Positions 28,402 to 36,643 of a DNA stretch of 64,000 nt are shown piece by piece. Source of the DNA: a bacterium (GTDB lineage Bacteria > Caldisericota > Caldisericia > Cryosericales > Cryosericaceae); contig JAJFTL010000022.1 of the NCBI GenBank assembly GCA_021373025.1, positions 1-64,000 of the forward strand. Reading direction: 5' to 3'. The notes below the pieces were generated by a model, which worked only from the letters and a program-made list of their open reading frames with translations, was not told the DNA's origin and ran no database searches. Position 1 is the stretch's first letter, and every line of letters starts with the position of its first letter. Position numbers and translations under genes: made by a program.

Positions 28402-28536
28402 ATGGATTCGGTCATGATTACTGGTTTGCGTATCAGTGCGTTGAGTTATGTACTCATTTTTGTCGTTCTGGGAACCTTCTATGGTCTTATAAAGCTTTTA
28501 TTGCGAACGTTCCCCTCAAGCAAAGAACCGAGGTAG
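28402..28536 (+). CDS. 44-residue single-helix subunit, OadG/MmdD-like membrane anchor
   Basis: A very short gene nine bases after mmdB, with AGGAGG ahead of its ATG. The protein has one membrane helix (about residues 10-36, including SYVLIFVVLGTFYGLIKLLL) and a short basic, polar tail ending SSKEPR. Position, size and the ..GTFYGLIKLL pattern match the N-terminal membrane anchor of OadG/MmdD delta subunits, but the acidic linker and C-terminal helix are absent. The missing part appears to be encoded separately at 26418. Function as an anchor and assembly subunit is inferred. Confidence 0.7.
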   Translation: MDSVMITGLRISALSYVLIFVVLGTFYGLIKLLLRTFPSSKEPR

Positions 28537-28584
28537 ATGACGATGTGAGCCCTCGGTCCCCGCGGACTCGCCAAGGAGGCTGGA

Positions 28585-29409
28585 GTGAAGAGACTTCGGA
28601 TGATTCTTGCGCTGACTGTGGGCCTCATGATAGCTCTTGCCGGTTGCAGCCCTCCCGTTGCGGTGCGGCCGGCAGTTGTCTGTGCAACCATCAAGCCAAT
28701 AGCTCTCATTGTTCAGGCCATTGCGGGCAGTGCGGTGCAGGTTAGCGTGCTGGCAAATGATGGCGGAGTACCTCTCCAGAATGCACATGACCTGGCAGCT
28801 GCAAGCACTGTTGTTTTTGAGTCAGGAACGTCCTTCGATGCATGGGCTAGCAACATTGTGCCTGAGAATGTTCGCCTGGTGAACCTCTCTGTCGCCTCTG
28901 ACAAGAGCATGTCAGGCAGTCCGTGGCTGTCACTCCACTACGCCGCTGACATGGCGCGCACAGTGAGGGACACATTGGACATAGCATATCCTCGTATGAA
29001 AGATCAGTTCGACTCTCGATATGCCGCATTTCTGAGCCAAAGCAGCCAGGCAGATGGTCAATTGAAAAAGCTGATCTGGAATGCTCATACGAGAGCGTGT
29101 CTTGCCGAGGATGCGACATGGTCACGAGGGGCTGCAGACTTCGGCCTGCGAGTGGTGGTTCAGCCGGGCTTGAAGGGACTTGATCTTTCGGGGACTCAGG
29201 CTGCTGCGCAGGTAAAGGAATGGGGATCTGTGGACAAGACCATGGTTGTCATCGTCAACGTTAATGCCGCCGAGGACACAGGAGTCGATCGTCTGGCAAA
29301 TGGCATTGTCGTCTGCCGGTTGGATGCTTTTGGGGTGACAGCCAGGGGTGACTTCGTGCTCTGGCTTGAGCACCAGCTCGAGACGCTCGGGTTGGCAATG
29401 GAAAGCTAG
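28585..29409 (+). CDS. ZnuA/cluster-9-like lipoprotein lacking metal ligands
   Basis: A 274-residue lipoprotein (lipobox LAGC) with the fold signature of metal-binding ABC proteins: an N-terminal VCATIKPIALIVQAIAG segment, VVFESGTSFDAWASNIV (usually NGAGLEPWL) and a final VVCRLDAFG. The three histidines that normally bind Zn/Mn are replaced: DPHxxE is read as GGVPLQNAHDL, DPHxWL as SGSPWLSLHYA, and the third histidine region as AEDATWSRGAADFG. No ATPase or permease lies nearby. The GTG start has AAGGAGG five bases before it. It probably binds something other than a transition metal, or has a structural role. Confidence 0.75.
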   Translation: MKRLRMILALTVGLMIALAGCSPPVAVRPAVVCATIKPIALIVQAIAGSAVQVSVLANDGGVPLQNAHDLAAASTVVFESGTSFDAWASNIVPENVRLVNLSVASDKSMSGSPWLSLHYAADMARTVRDTLDIAYPRMKDQFDSRYAAFLSQSSQADGQLKKLIWNAHTRACLAEDATWSRGAADFGLRVVVQPGLKGLDLSGTQAAAQVKEWGSVDKTMVVIVNVNAAEDTGVDRLANGIVVCRLDAFGVTARGDFVLWLEHQLETLGLAMES

Positions 29410-29457
29410 AAGCTTTGGTGCAGCGACACTGGAACTAAGTGTGGGGGAGAAGTGCAG

Positions 29458-29532
29458 ATGAGGGACACGTACATCGCGTGGTTTCTTAATAATATTGTGT
29501 TGCTTTTTGCTGCCACGGCTCCTATAATATAA
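29458..29532 (+). CDS. Possible 24-residue hydrophobic microprotein
   Basis: An ATG preceded by GGGGGAG (8 bases) opens a 24-codon frame coding a polar head (MRDTYIAWF) and a hydrophobic stretch (NNIVLLFAATAPII). It overlaps the promoter of the por operon, so conservation of sequence could reflect either role. No homologue is recognised. Confidence 0.2.
   Translation: MRDTYIAWFLNNIVLLFAATAPII
29500..29528 (+). promoter_or_regulatory. Strong sigma70-type promoter of porGDAB
   Basis: TTGCTT (29500-29505), a 17-base spacer and a perfect TATAAT (29523-29528). Predicted start near 29535 gives a leader of about 110 bases before porG. Confidence 0.75.
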
Positions 29533-29645
29533 CTGGTGTAAGGGCTCCAGGGTCTGTTTGAAGCAACTGGTCCTGGGTCTAGGGTAAATCTCTTGATGAC
29601 ATGGTTCGGCGAGTCTCTACGCGACGTCTGGAACTAGGAGGAAAT

Positions 29646-30212
29646 ATGAAGGACATCTACGAAGTTAGAATGCATGGCAGGGCAGGCCAGGGAGCTAAGT
29701 CAGGCTCACAGCTGCTTGCTGAAGCAGCATTCAAAGAAGGCAAGTACATTCAGTCTTTCCCTGAGTACGGATCCGAGCGCAGAGGAGCTCCGACGGTTTC
29801 CTACACAAAGATCGCAGACAAGGTTCTGAAGAGCCATGAGCCAATTGTCAATCCTGATGCCGTCTTGGTGCTCGATTTTGGTATCATGCGTTCTATTATG
29901 GTTGCAGCCGGATTGTCCGAGACCGGTGTCCTCATCGTCAATACCAGGGTCTGCTCCGAGGAGATCAAGAAGCTGGCACAATTCAGCGGTACCTTGTATG
30001 GTGTTGACGCGACGGGCATTTCGATGGATTTGTTGGGAATGGACACACCAAACGTGCCCATGCTCGGCGCATTTGCGAAATTGACCAACATTGTGAAGAT
30101 GGAGTCGCTCGAGGAGGTTATACGAGCACACTTCCTGCCGAAGATAGGTGAGGACAAGGTACAGAAGAACATCGGGATGCTTCGTAGGGGCTATGAGGAG
30201 GTTTTCAAATGA
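29646..30212 (+). CDS. porG: Pyruvate:ferredoxin oxidoreductase gamma subunit
   Basis: A 188-residue subunit of the four-subunit 2-oxoacid:ferredoxin oxidoreductase. It has the family motifs RMHGRAGQGAKSGSQLLAEA and FPEYGSERRGAPTVSYTKI, and a central VLVLDFGIM strand. It forms part of the CoA-binding side of the complex. AGGAGG precedes ATG 29646. The stop overlaps the porD start (ATGA). Confidence 0.94.
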   Translation: MKDIYEVRMHGRAGQGAKSGSQLLAEAAFKEGKYIQSFPEYGSERRGAPTVSYTKIADKVLKSHEPIVNPDAVLVLDFGIMRSIMVAAGLSETGVLIVNTRVCSEEIKKLAQFSGTLYGVDATGISMDLLGMDTPNVPMLGAFAKLTNIVKMESLEEVIRAHFLPKIGEDKVQKNIGMLRRGYEEVFK

Positions 30213-30559
30213 GCGAGAGGAAAAATTGGCAGGAGGTCGAACTCGGCGCACAATTACCGGCGGCGACGTCTCTTGGATACAAGACTGGTGGCTGGCGCGT
30301 TCTTCGTCCGATTTTTGATCCATCTGCATGTACCCATTGTATGATCTGTGTGACCTACTGCCCAGACATGGCGATTCCCGTGGCCAAGAGTGAGCAGGGG
30401 GTTGCTGGCAAGGGCGGAAGAGTATACAAGGGCGTGGTGAGGCTAGCAACCAACCTCGACTACTGCAAGGGATGCGGTATCTGCGCTCATGAGTGTCCGT
30501 CCAAGGCTATCACCATGATGCGCGAAGAAGAGGCTGAACAGGCCTCTTGCAAGTTGTAG
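30209..30559 (+). CDS. porD: Pyruvate:ferredoxin oxidoreductase delta (ferredoxin-like) subunit
   Basis: A 116-residue protein with two [4Fe-4S] motifs, CTHCMICVTYCPD and CKGCGICAHECPS, that carries electrons from the thiamine-diphosphate site to external ferredoxin. The start overlaps the porG stop. The internal spacer between clusters (about 35 residues) is typical of PorD. Confidence 0.94.
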   Translation: MSERKNWQEVELGAQLPAATSLGYKTGGWRVLRPIFDPSACTHCMICVTYCPDMAIPVAKSEQGVAGKGGRVYKGVVRLATNLDYCKGCGICAHECPSKAITMMREEEAEQASCKL

Positions 30560-30572
30560 GGGAGGGACCGCT

Positions 30573-31742
30573 ATGGGAGTCAGGAAAGCAATCACTGGTG
30601 CTCAGGCATCTGCTGAGGCGATGCGACAGATCAATCCGGACGTCGTGGCAGCGTACCCGATTACGCCTCAGACACCGATTGTTGAAGAGTTCGCAAAGTA
30701 CGTTGCAGATGGAGTTGTTGATACAGAAATGGTAGCCGTTGAGTCAGAGCATTCAGCCATGTCTGCGGTGGTGGGAGCTGAGACGGCCGGTGCCCGTGCC
30801 ATGTCGGCGACCTCGTCGCAGGGACTTGCACTCATGTGGGAAGTTGTGGCCGCTACGCCAGGGCTGCGGTTGCCCATCGTTATGTCGCTTGTCAACCGCA
30901 CAATTTCCGCGCCCATTAATATTCATTGTGATCATTCCGATGTCATGGGTCTTACGACCCTTGGTTGGATCCAGATCTTCAGTGAGAACGCTCAGGAAGT
31001 GTACGAGAATACCCTGCTTGCGATTCGTGTGGCAGAGGACAATCGTGTGCAGCTGCCTGCCATGGTGAATCAGGATGGATTCATCACGAGCCACGCGGTT
31101 GAGCCCGTCGAGATTTTTGATGATGCCAGTGTGCAGAGGTTTGTCGGGGCACGATCGCTCGACCGTGCTCTGCTTGATGTCAAGCAGGTAAGAAGCGTCG
31201 GCCCACTGGTTCTTCCGGACTACCTATTTGAGTTCAAACGTGCTCAGGAAGAGGCCATGAGCAAGGTATTCGAAGTGTATCGTGAGGTTGGAGCAGAGCT
31301 TGGTGCAATTACGGGCAGGCAGTACCCGTTCTTCGAAACCTATCAGACAGAGGATGCTGAAGCTGTCATCGTTGTGCTCAATTCAGCAGCAGGAACCACA
31401 AAGGCTGCTATAGATATAATGCGTGCACATGGTAAGAAGGTAGGATTGCTCAAGCCAATTCTATTTCGTCCGTTCCCATACGCCGAGGTCCGCGAGGCAC
31501 TGAAGAATGTTCCTGTCATTGGCGTGCTTGATCGATCAATGGCTTTCGGCGCCTGTGCTCCTTTGTACGCTGAATTGCGCAATGCACTCTGGGCACTGGA
31601 CAAGCGACCGGCGATGCAGAGCTACATCTACGGGCTGGGCGGGCGAGATATTATGACCACTGAAATTGAAGGTGTTTTTGAAGAGCTGCTGTCTGGCAAG
31701 CTGGACTCCGAACATCAGCGCTATATTGGATTGAGGGGGTAG
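30573..31742 (+). CDS. porA: Pyruvate:ferredoxin oxidoreductase alpha subunit
   Basis: A 389-residue subunit with the pyrimidine-binding domain of the thiamine enzyme: AYPITPQTPIVEEF, the glutamate of MVAVESEHSAMSAVVGAE and TSSQGLALMWE, followed by the transketolase C-terminal-like domain (VGLLKPILFRPFP). Together with PorB it builds the active site that oxidatively decarboxylates pyruvate to acetyl-CoA, reducing ferredoxin, or runs in reverse for CO2 fixation. Confidence 0.95.
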   Translation: MGVRKAITGAQASAEAMRQINPDVVAAYPITPQTPIVEEFAKYVADGVVDTEMVAVESEHSAMSAVVGAETAGARAMSATSSQGLALMWEVVAATPGLRLPIVMSLVNRTISAPINIHCDHSDVMGLTTLGWIQIFSENAQEVYENTLLAIRVAEDNRVQLPAMVNQDGFITSHAVEPVEIFDDASVQRFVGARSLDRALLDVKQVRSVGPLVLPDYLFEFKRAQEEAMSKVFEVYREVGAELGAITGRQYPFFETYQTEDAEAVIVVLNSAAGTTKAAIDIMRAHGKKVGLLKPILFRPFPYAEVREALKNVPVIGVLDRSMAFGACAPLYAELRNALWALDKRPAMQSYIYGLGGRDIMTTEIEGVFEELLSGKLDSEHQRYIGLRG

Positions 31743-31747
31743 CAAAG

Positions 31748-32692
31748 ATGCCCACACTACAGGAAATTGCTTGGAAGACCGATGGGCCTGATATTCGCTT
31801 CGTATCCGGTCATCGTATGTGTTCTGGTTGTGGTATTGGTGCCATTGTTAAGACCGTTCTCGCGGCGTCTGACAAGCCGGTCGTTGTGGTGAATGCGACC
31901 GGATGCCTTGAGGTTGTAACGACGACCTACCCATTTACGTCCTGGAACACGCCGTGGATGCATCTGACGTTTGAGAATGCTGCCTCGGTTGCTTCTGGTA
32001 TAGAAGCTGCATACAAGGCTTTGAAGCGCAGTGGTAAAATCACCGACGATGTGAACATTTTGGCCATCGGAGGTGACGGTGGCACGTACGACATTGGGTT
32101 CCAGGCGCTGTCTGGCGCGCTCGAGCGCCGGCACAAGTTCATGTATCTTGTCTACGACAATGAGGCCTACATGAACACCGGCGACCAGCGCAGCGGTGCG
32201 ACTCCATTTGGGGCCAATACGACGACTGTCCCGGTTGGCAAGGTCAGCTTTGGAAAGCCACAATGGCGGAAGAACCTTGTCGAAATTGCAGCAGCACATC
32301 GCATCCCCTATGTTGCACAGACTGCTGCGCACAGTATTATGGACTTGTACAAGAAAGCGCAGAAAGGGTTTAATGCTGATGGTCCTGCTGTACTTGCTGT
32401 CCTGCAACCTTGCACAACCAACTGGGCTTTTGACCCGTCGCTCACCATGCAGTATTCCAAGCTGGCTGTGGAAACGAACTTCTGGCCACTCTATGAAGTG
32501 GAAAATGGCGTCGTGCACATTAATGTGAAGCCTTCCAACCGCAAGCCGATTGAGGAATTCCTTAAAGGTCAGACAAGGTTCAGACATCTTTTCAAGCCTG
32601 AAAATGCTCACGTTATCGTTGAAATGCAAAAAATGATCGACGACGAGTGGGCTCGGCTGCTGAAGATTGAGGAGTCCGGGATCCAGTTCTAG
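31748..32692 (+). CDS. porB: Pyruvate:ferredoxin oxidoreductase beta subunit
   Basis: A 314-residue thiamine-diphosphate-binding subunit. Cysteines in HRMCSGCGIGAI, ATGCLEV and the late LQPCTTNW hold the proximal [4Fe-4S] cluster. GDGGTYDIG is the Mg2+/diphosphate motif, and YDNEAYMNTGDQRSGATPFG matches the pyruvate-type enzymes better than 2-ketoisovalerate or 2-oxoglutarate types. It closes the porGDAB operon. Confidence 0.95.
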   Translation: MPTLQEIAWKTDGPDIRFVSGHRMCSGCGIGAIVKTVLAASDKPVVVVNATGCLEVVTTTYPFTSWNTPWMHLTFENAASVASGIEAAYKALKRSGKITDDVNILAIGGDGGTYDIGFQALSGALERRHKFMYLVYDNEAYMNTGDQRSGATPFGANTTTVPVGKVSFGKPQWRKNLVEIAAAHRIPYVAQTAAHSIMDLYKKAQKGFNADGPAVLAVLQPCTTNWAFDPSLTMQYSKLAVETNFWPLYEVENGVVHINVKPSNRKPIEEFLKGQTRFRHLFKPENAHVIVEMQKMIDDEWARLLKIEESGIQF

Positions 32693-32714
32693 ACTACCCA
32701 AGTATTGTCTTCGT

Positions 32715-32744
32715 CAGCCCATCGCGTACCATGGCGGTGGGCTG
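32715..32744 (+). terminator. Hairpin after porB
   Basis: CAGCCCATCGC (32715-32725) pairs with GCGGTGGGCTG (32734-32744) with one wobble, loop of 8 bases. The following ATTGATT is only weakly T-rich. Confidence 0.6.
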
Positions 32745-32917
32745 ATTGATTCCAAGCGTACCAGCGGACGACATGCGGTACTCAGCTGGCACCTACCGGC
32801 CCCTGTGGGTTCGTTCACTTGTTTAGATCTGTTGACTTTGCCCTGTTTGTGATAGTCTGAGAGTGTCAGTCCTGTAGTCAAGGCTGTTCTTTCATTACAG
32901 GAAAAAGGGGGTAGATC

Positions 32918-34099
32918 ATGATCTATCTTGACAATTTTCGCAGTACCATGGTTGCGCCAGAGGTCTGGGAAGCTATGCGTACTGTTGCCATCGAGAAGTA
33001 TGCAGTACCGGCGGCGTTTACGCAGTGTGGTACGGAGGCCGCTGAGCTCATCGAGGGGGCACAAAGCCGGCTTGCTGCTGCTATTGGGGCATCCCAGAGC
33101 GAGATTGTGTTTACGGGAAGTGGTACTGACGCCATTAATGTCGGCCTGCTGGGTGCGACGCGAGCGGCGGTCATAGATAAGCCTGAGATTGTGACCAGCG
33201 AGATCGAGCACCCGGCCACGCTTGCAGTGTACAAGGAACTAGAGAAAGAAGGGTACAAGGCTCATTACGTCAAGGTGAATAGCGAGGGATGCTATGATCT
33301 TGATGAGTTGGCTTCCACGTTAAATGAGCACACAGCGATGGTAAGCCTGATGGGCGTCAATCATATGATCGGTACCATTGAACCCATATCCAGAGCGGGA
33401 GATCTGATTGCTGAAGCCTCAAAGCGAGTTGGCCACAAGATTCTCTATCACGTGGATTTTGCGAGCGCGCTGCAGACACAGCGTCTGGATGTTAACGCGG
33501 TGAAGGCGGACTTGGTGAGTTTCTCAAGTAACAAGATCCACGGACCAAAAGGTGTAGGCGCTCTCTACGTACGGAAGGGGACGAAGGTGATGCCCATCAC
33601 CTTTGGGGCAGAATCGTACTCCCCTCTGGTTCCGGGAACGCCGAACACGATGGGTATTGCTGGGTTCGACAAGGCCGTTGAACTGCTCTATGCCACCTTT
33701 GACAAAGATGTTGAACGCATGCGGAGTCTCGTGAATCGGCTCGAGTCGGGCATCAAGGAACGCATTCCCTATATCCTGATCAATGGACCTGAGGGTGAGG
33801 AAAGGGCTGCATCTCATTTGTGCTGCAGCTTCCTTTACATCGAGGGCGAGGCCATCATGATGTTCCTCAATATGGACGGTATTGTCGTGGATACGGGGTC
33901 TGCATGTGCAGCTGCAACGTTGAAGCCAAACTACATCCTCATGGCGATCGGGCGCAATCATGAAGAGGCTCATGGCTCTATTCGGTTTACGCTGTCGCGC
34001 TATAACACCGAGGCAGATGTTGACACTACTCTCACCAAGCTAATCCCAATCGTGGAACGCTTGCGCGCACAGAGTACTATTAAACCACCCGTACAGTAA
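32918..34099 (+). CDS. iscS: Cysteine desulfurase (NifS/IscS type)
   Basis: A 393-residue PLP enzyme that takes sulfur from cysteine for Fe-S cluster assembly. Visible motifs are FTGSGTDAIN (cofactor phosphate), EIEHPAT, the Schiff-base lysine in SFSSNKIHGPKG, and the persulfide cysteine loop VVDTGSACAAATLKPNYIL. The cofactor aspartate is in HVDFASALQ, slightly different from the usual HVDAVQA. It is directly followed by an IscU-type scaffold, so the two form an Isc-like pair. Confidence 0.93.
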   Translation: MIYLDNFRSTMVAPEVWEAMRTVAIEKYAVPAAFTQCGTEAAELIEGAQSRLAAAIGASQSEIVFTGSGTDAINVGLLGATRAAVIDKPEIVTSEIEHPATLAVYKELEKEGYKAHYVKVNSEGCYDLDELASTLNEHTAMVSLMGVNHMIGTIEPISRAGDLIAEASKRVGHKILYHVDFASALQTQRLDVNAVKADLVSFSSNKIHGPKGVGALYVRKGTKVMPITFGAESYSPLVPGTPNTMGIAGFDKAVELLYATFDKDVERMRSLVNRLESGIKERIPYILINGPEGEERAASHLCCSFLYIEGEAIMMFLNMDGIVVDTGSACAAATLKPNYILMAIGRNHEEAHGSIRFTLSRYNTEADVDTTLTKLIPIVERLRAQSTIKPPVQ

Positions 34100-34109
34100 G
34101 GAGGCCAAG

Positions 34110-34742
34110 ATGGCAATTAAGTATACGGCAAAAGTCATCGAGCATTTCAAGAATCCACACAACATTGGTGTCATCGAGGACGCCGATGCCATTGCAACGG
34201 AAGGGTCGCCAGCATGTGGCGACGAGATAACCGTTTACCTGAAGATCGACAAGGCAACCGACCGCATCGAGGACGTGAAATTCCAGTCGTACGGATGTGC
34301 TTCGAATATTGCGACTGGCTCCATTATCACCGATCTTGCCAAAGGTAAGACCCTTGACGAAGCCGAGGCGATCACATGGAAGCAGGCTGCCGATGAACTT
34401 GGTGGACTGCCACCGGTCAAGATGCACTGTTCCGTACTTGCGGTAGATGGATTACGGTCCGCTATCCGTAAGTACAAGAAGGACGTGAAGGGAGTCGATT
34501 ACGATTCTACGCTGGACGTCAAGACGGTGACTGATGAGTTGAGACATGTTCTGTGGCCTCCTGTCGGAGTGGACATCATCACTCTCCAAATGGTTAAGTA
34601 CATCGGTATCGACCAGGGAGCTGTGACAGTCGAAATCAGCGTCAACCCCGATGACAAGTTTGTGGATCCTACGATCAACGAGATCATTGAACATGTGAGC
34701 AAGATCCGCGGTGTGAAATCCGTGCACGTTGAGAACGTTTGA
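34110..34742 (+). CDS. iscU: IscU-type Fe-S scaffold fused to a DUF59/MIP18-like domain
   Basis: A 210-residue protein. Residues 1-125 are an IscU/NifU-N scaffold with its three cluster cysteines in [19 protein letters not shown] and [12 protein letters not shown]. Residues about 135-210 ([21 protein letters not shown], then [11 protein letters not shown] and [15 protein letters not shown]-like strands) resemble a DUF59/MIP18 domain, as found in SufT and at the N terminus of Mrp/ApbC proteins. A NifU C-terminal domain would have CxxC, which is absent. Separate genes for these parts are the rule; a fusion suggests assembly and delivery on one chain. Confidence 0.82.
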   Translation: MAIKYTAKVIEHFKNPHNIGVIEDADAIATEGSPACGDEITVYLKIDKATDRIEDVKFQSYGCASNIATGSIITDLAKGKTLDEAEAITWKQAADELGGLPPVKMHCSVLAVDGLRSAIRKYKKDVKGVDYDSTLDVKTVTDELRHVLWPPVGVDIITLQMVKYIGIDQGAVTVEISVNPDDKFVDPTINEIIEHVSKIRGVKSVHVENV

Positions 34743-34783
34743 ATCTCTTGAACGCGAGAACTGAACAGGTTCTGGAGGGAACA

Positions 34784-35806
34784 ATGATTGATCTTCGTTC
34801 TGATACGGTCACCAAGCCAACACAGGCGATGCGTGATGCCATGGCGGTCGCCGAGGTGGGTGACGATGTCTACGGTGAGGATCCTACGGTTATCAGACTG
34901 CAGGAACTCGCGGCAAAAATGTTGGGTAAGGAAGCTGGTTTGTTTGTGGTGTCGGGGACTATGGGCAACCAGGTCGCTATCATGACGCACACCCAGCGGG
35001 GAGACGAGTTGATTACGGAGGCGGAGAGCCACATTTTCTACTATGAGGTGGGCGACATCGCTGCGTTGTCCGGGGTACAGGCCCGGCAGGTTCCCGGAAA
35101 GAGGGGTATCATGGATCCGGATGACGTTAACCATGCCATTCGTGATTCCAGCAACATTCACTTTCCAAGAACCTCGCTTATTGCCCTTGAGAACACGCAC
35201 AACCGTGGCGGAGGCAAGGTGTGGCCCATTGAGTATGTACGTGAGATTGCAGGAATAGCTCATGAGCGCGGCATTGCCGTGCATATGGATGGGGCTCGGA
35301 TATTCAACGCCTCAGTAGCCTCTGGCATAGCGCCCGACGTCTGGGCATCATATGCAGATTCTGTCATGTTCTGTCTTTCAAAGGGACTGTGTGCGCCTGT
35401 CGGATCAATGCTTGTCGGATCGAGAGACTTTATTGATCGGGCGCGCAAGAATCGCAAGCGTCTGGGGGGAGGACTTCGTCAGGCTGGCATTCTTGCAGCT
35501 GCAGGAATCGTGGCACTTGAGACGATGGTGGACAGACTTGCCGAGGACCATGCGAATGCCAAGTTGCTTGCCGACGAGCTAGCGAGGTTGGGGTACGGCA
35601 GCGATCCAGCCGAAGCAGAAACAAACATGGCCATGGTAGACGTCAGTGTGAGTGGTAAGGATGCGCTCTCATTTGTACAATTAGTCAAAGAGAAGGGTGT
35701 TCTGTGCAATGCCGTTACGCCGACGACCGTTCGTCTGGTTACGCACCACGACGTCACCACGCAACAGTGTCGTGAAGCTGTTCAGGCGTTCAAGTCGCTG
35801 TTGTAA
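34784..35806 (+). CDS. ltaE: Low-specificity L-threonine aldolase
   Basis: A 340-residue PLP enzyme of fold type I that splits L-threonine or allo-threonine into glycine and acetaldehyde. It begins [19 protein letters not shown] and has [32 protein letters not shown] and the Schiff-base lysine in [12 protein letters not shown], all standard for LtaE. ATG 34784 follows TGGAGGGAACA. It lies 41 bases after the Fe-S scaffold gene in the same direction, so it may be cotranscribed. Confidence 0.93.
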   Translation: MIDLRSDTVTKPTQAMRDAMAVAEVGDDVYGEDPTVIRLQELAAKMLGKEAGLFVVSGTMGNQVAIMTHTQRGDELITEAESHIFYYEVGDIAALSGVQARQVPGKRGIMDPDDVNHAIRDSSNIHFPRTSLIALENTHNRGGGKVWPIEYVREIAGIAHERGIAVHMDGARIFNASVASGIAPDVWASYADSVMFCLSKGLCAPVGSMLVGSRDFIDRARKNRKRLGGGLRQAGILAAAGIVALETMVDRLAEDHANAKLLADELARLGYGSDPAEAETNMAMVDVSVSGKDALSFVQLVKEKGVLCNAVTPTTVRLVTHHDVTTQQCREAVQAFKSLL

Positions 35807-35837
35807 GCTGTACAAATCGTGCTACGAGGAGGAATGA

Positions 35838-36125
35838 ATGCTGGAGCCGAAACATGTTGAAGGGATACACAACGAGCACAAGGTTTTTCTCTATGCGTTG
35901 TCGACGTGTGGCTGGTGTCGCAAGACCAAGGCGCTCTTGCAGGAACTAGGGATAGCGTACGACTACATAGACGTTGATGAGCAGCAGGGTCCTGACAGGG
36001 AGCTAGCCAAGCAGGAGGTCTTGAAATGGAATCCCTCACTGTCCTTTCCCACTATGGTGCTGGACGACAAGGAGTCGGTAATTGGCTTTTCTGAGGCAAG
36101 GATCCGGAGGATTGTGTCCGAATGA
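35838..36125 (+). CDS. Glutaredoxin-like thiol oxidoreductase
   Basis: A 95-residue thioredoxin-fold protein with the redox motif CGWC in LYALSTCGWCRKTKALL, the cis-proline segment LSFPTMVLDD and a C-terminal GFSEARIRRIV helix. The gene overlaps the next one by four bases (ATGA), which encodes ferredoxin:thioredoxin reductase; this glutaredoxin is therefore a likely substrate of that reductase, taking electrons from ferredoxin rather than glutathione. That link is inferred from gene order. Confidence 0.88.
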   Translation: MLEPKHVEGIHNEHKVFLYALSTCGWCRKTKALLQELGIAYDYIDVDEQQGPDRELAKQEVLKWNPSLSFPTMVLDDKESVIGFSEARIRRIVSE

Positions 36126-36622
36126 ACACCGTTGCGGACGAGAGAGTCACTGAGGTGTGGGAACGGCTTGTTCGGGAGGCGCAGCAGTCAGGATATATTG
36201 TTAATACCGATGATGCCTTCGCCAAGGACCTGGTACGCGGGTTGCTCGAGAACGAGGCGCGGTACGGGTATCGTGCATGCCCCTGCCGTCTGGCATCTGG
36301 CGTCGCCAGTGAAGACCAGGACATCGTTTGTCCCTGTGATTACCGTGACGCGGATCTTGACGAGTATGGGACGTGCTATTGCGGGCTGTATGTTTCGCCT
36401 GAGGTGAGTCGCGGTGAAAGAACCGGAGGGTCTATCCCCGACCGGCGTCCAGTTGGCGGGGTGTCTGCTCGGGGAGAGGAAATGGAGCAGGTATCCATGA
36501 AAGGACTTGCATTTCCTGTCTGGCGCTGCAGAGTATGCGGATACCTGTGTGCAAGGCCACAGCCTCCGCTGGTGTGTCCAGTTTGCAAGGCGGGAAAGGA
36601 ACGGTTCGAACGCTTCATGTAG
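36122..36622 (+). CDS. Ferredoxin:thioredoxin reductase catalytic chain fused to a rubredoxin-like domain
   Basis: A 166-residue protein. The N-terminal FTR domain (1-97) has the three CxC units CPCR, CPCDYRD and CYCGLY that hold the [4Fe-4S] cluster and redox disulfide. After a linker of about 35 residues, the C terminus has WRCRVCGY and CPVCKAGKERFERF, a rubredoxin/rubrerythrin-type iron knuckle. The FTR variable chain of plants is absent, as in other non-photosynthetic forms. The added iron site could deliver electrons from a rubredoxin-reducing partner or to an oxygen-defence acceptor; both are inference. Confidence 0.88.
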   Translation: MNTVADERVTEVWERLVREAQQSGYIVNTDDAFAKDLVRGLLENEARYGYRACPCRLASGVASEDQDIVCPCDYRDADLDEYGTCYCGLYVSPEVSRGERTGGSIPDRRPVGGVSARGEEMEQVSMKGLAFPVWRCRVCGYLCARPQPPLVCPVCKAGKERFERFM

Positions 36623-36643
36623 TTTGACGGTGCCATAGTACTG

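Noticed and set aside
31757-32701. A 314-codon open frame antisense to porB, and a similar one antisense to preA (23694-24770)
   Set aside because: Both cover clear Fe-S enzyme genes and show no domain; they are shadows of biased codon use.
32832-32837. TTGACT as promoter of the cysteine desulfurase gene
   Set aside because: The best -10-like sequence (GATAGT at 32851) is only 13 bases away, and nothing suitable lies at 16-18 bases.
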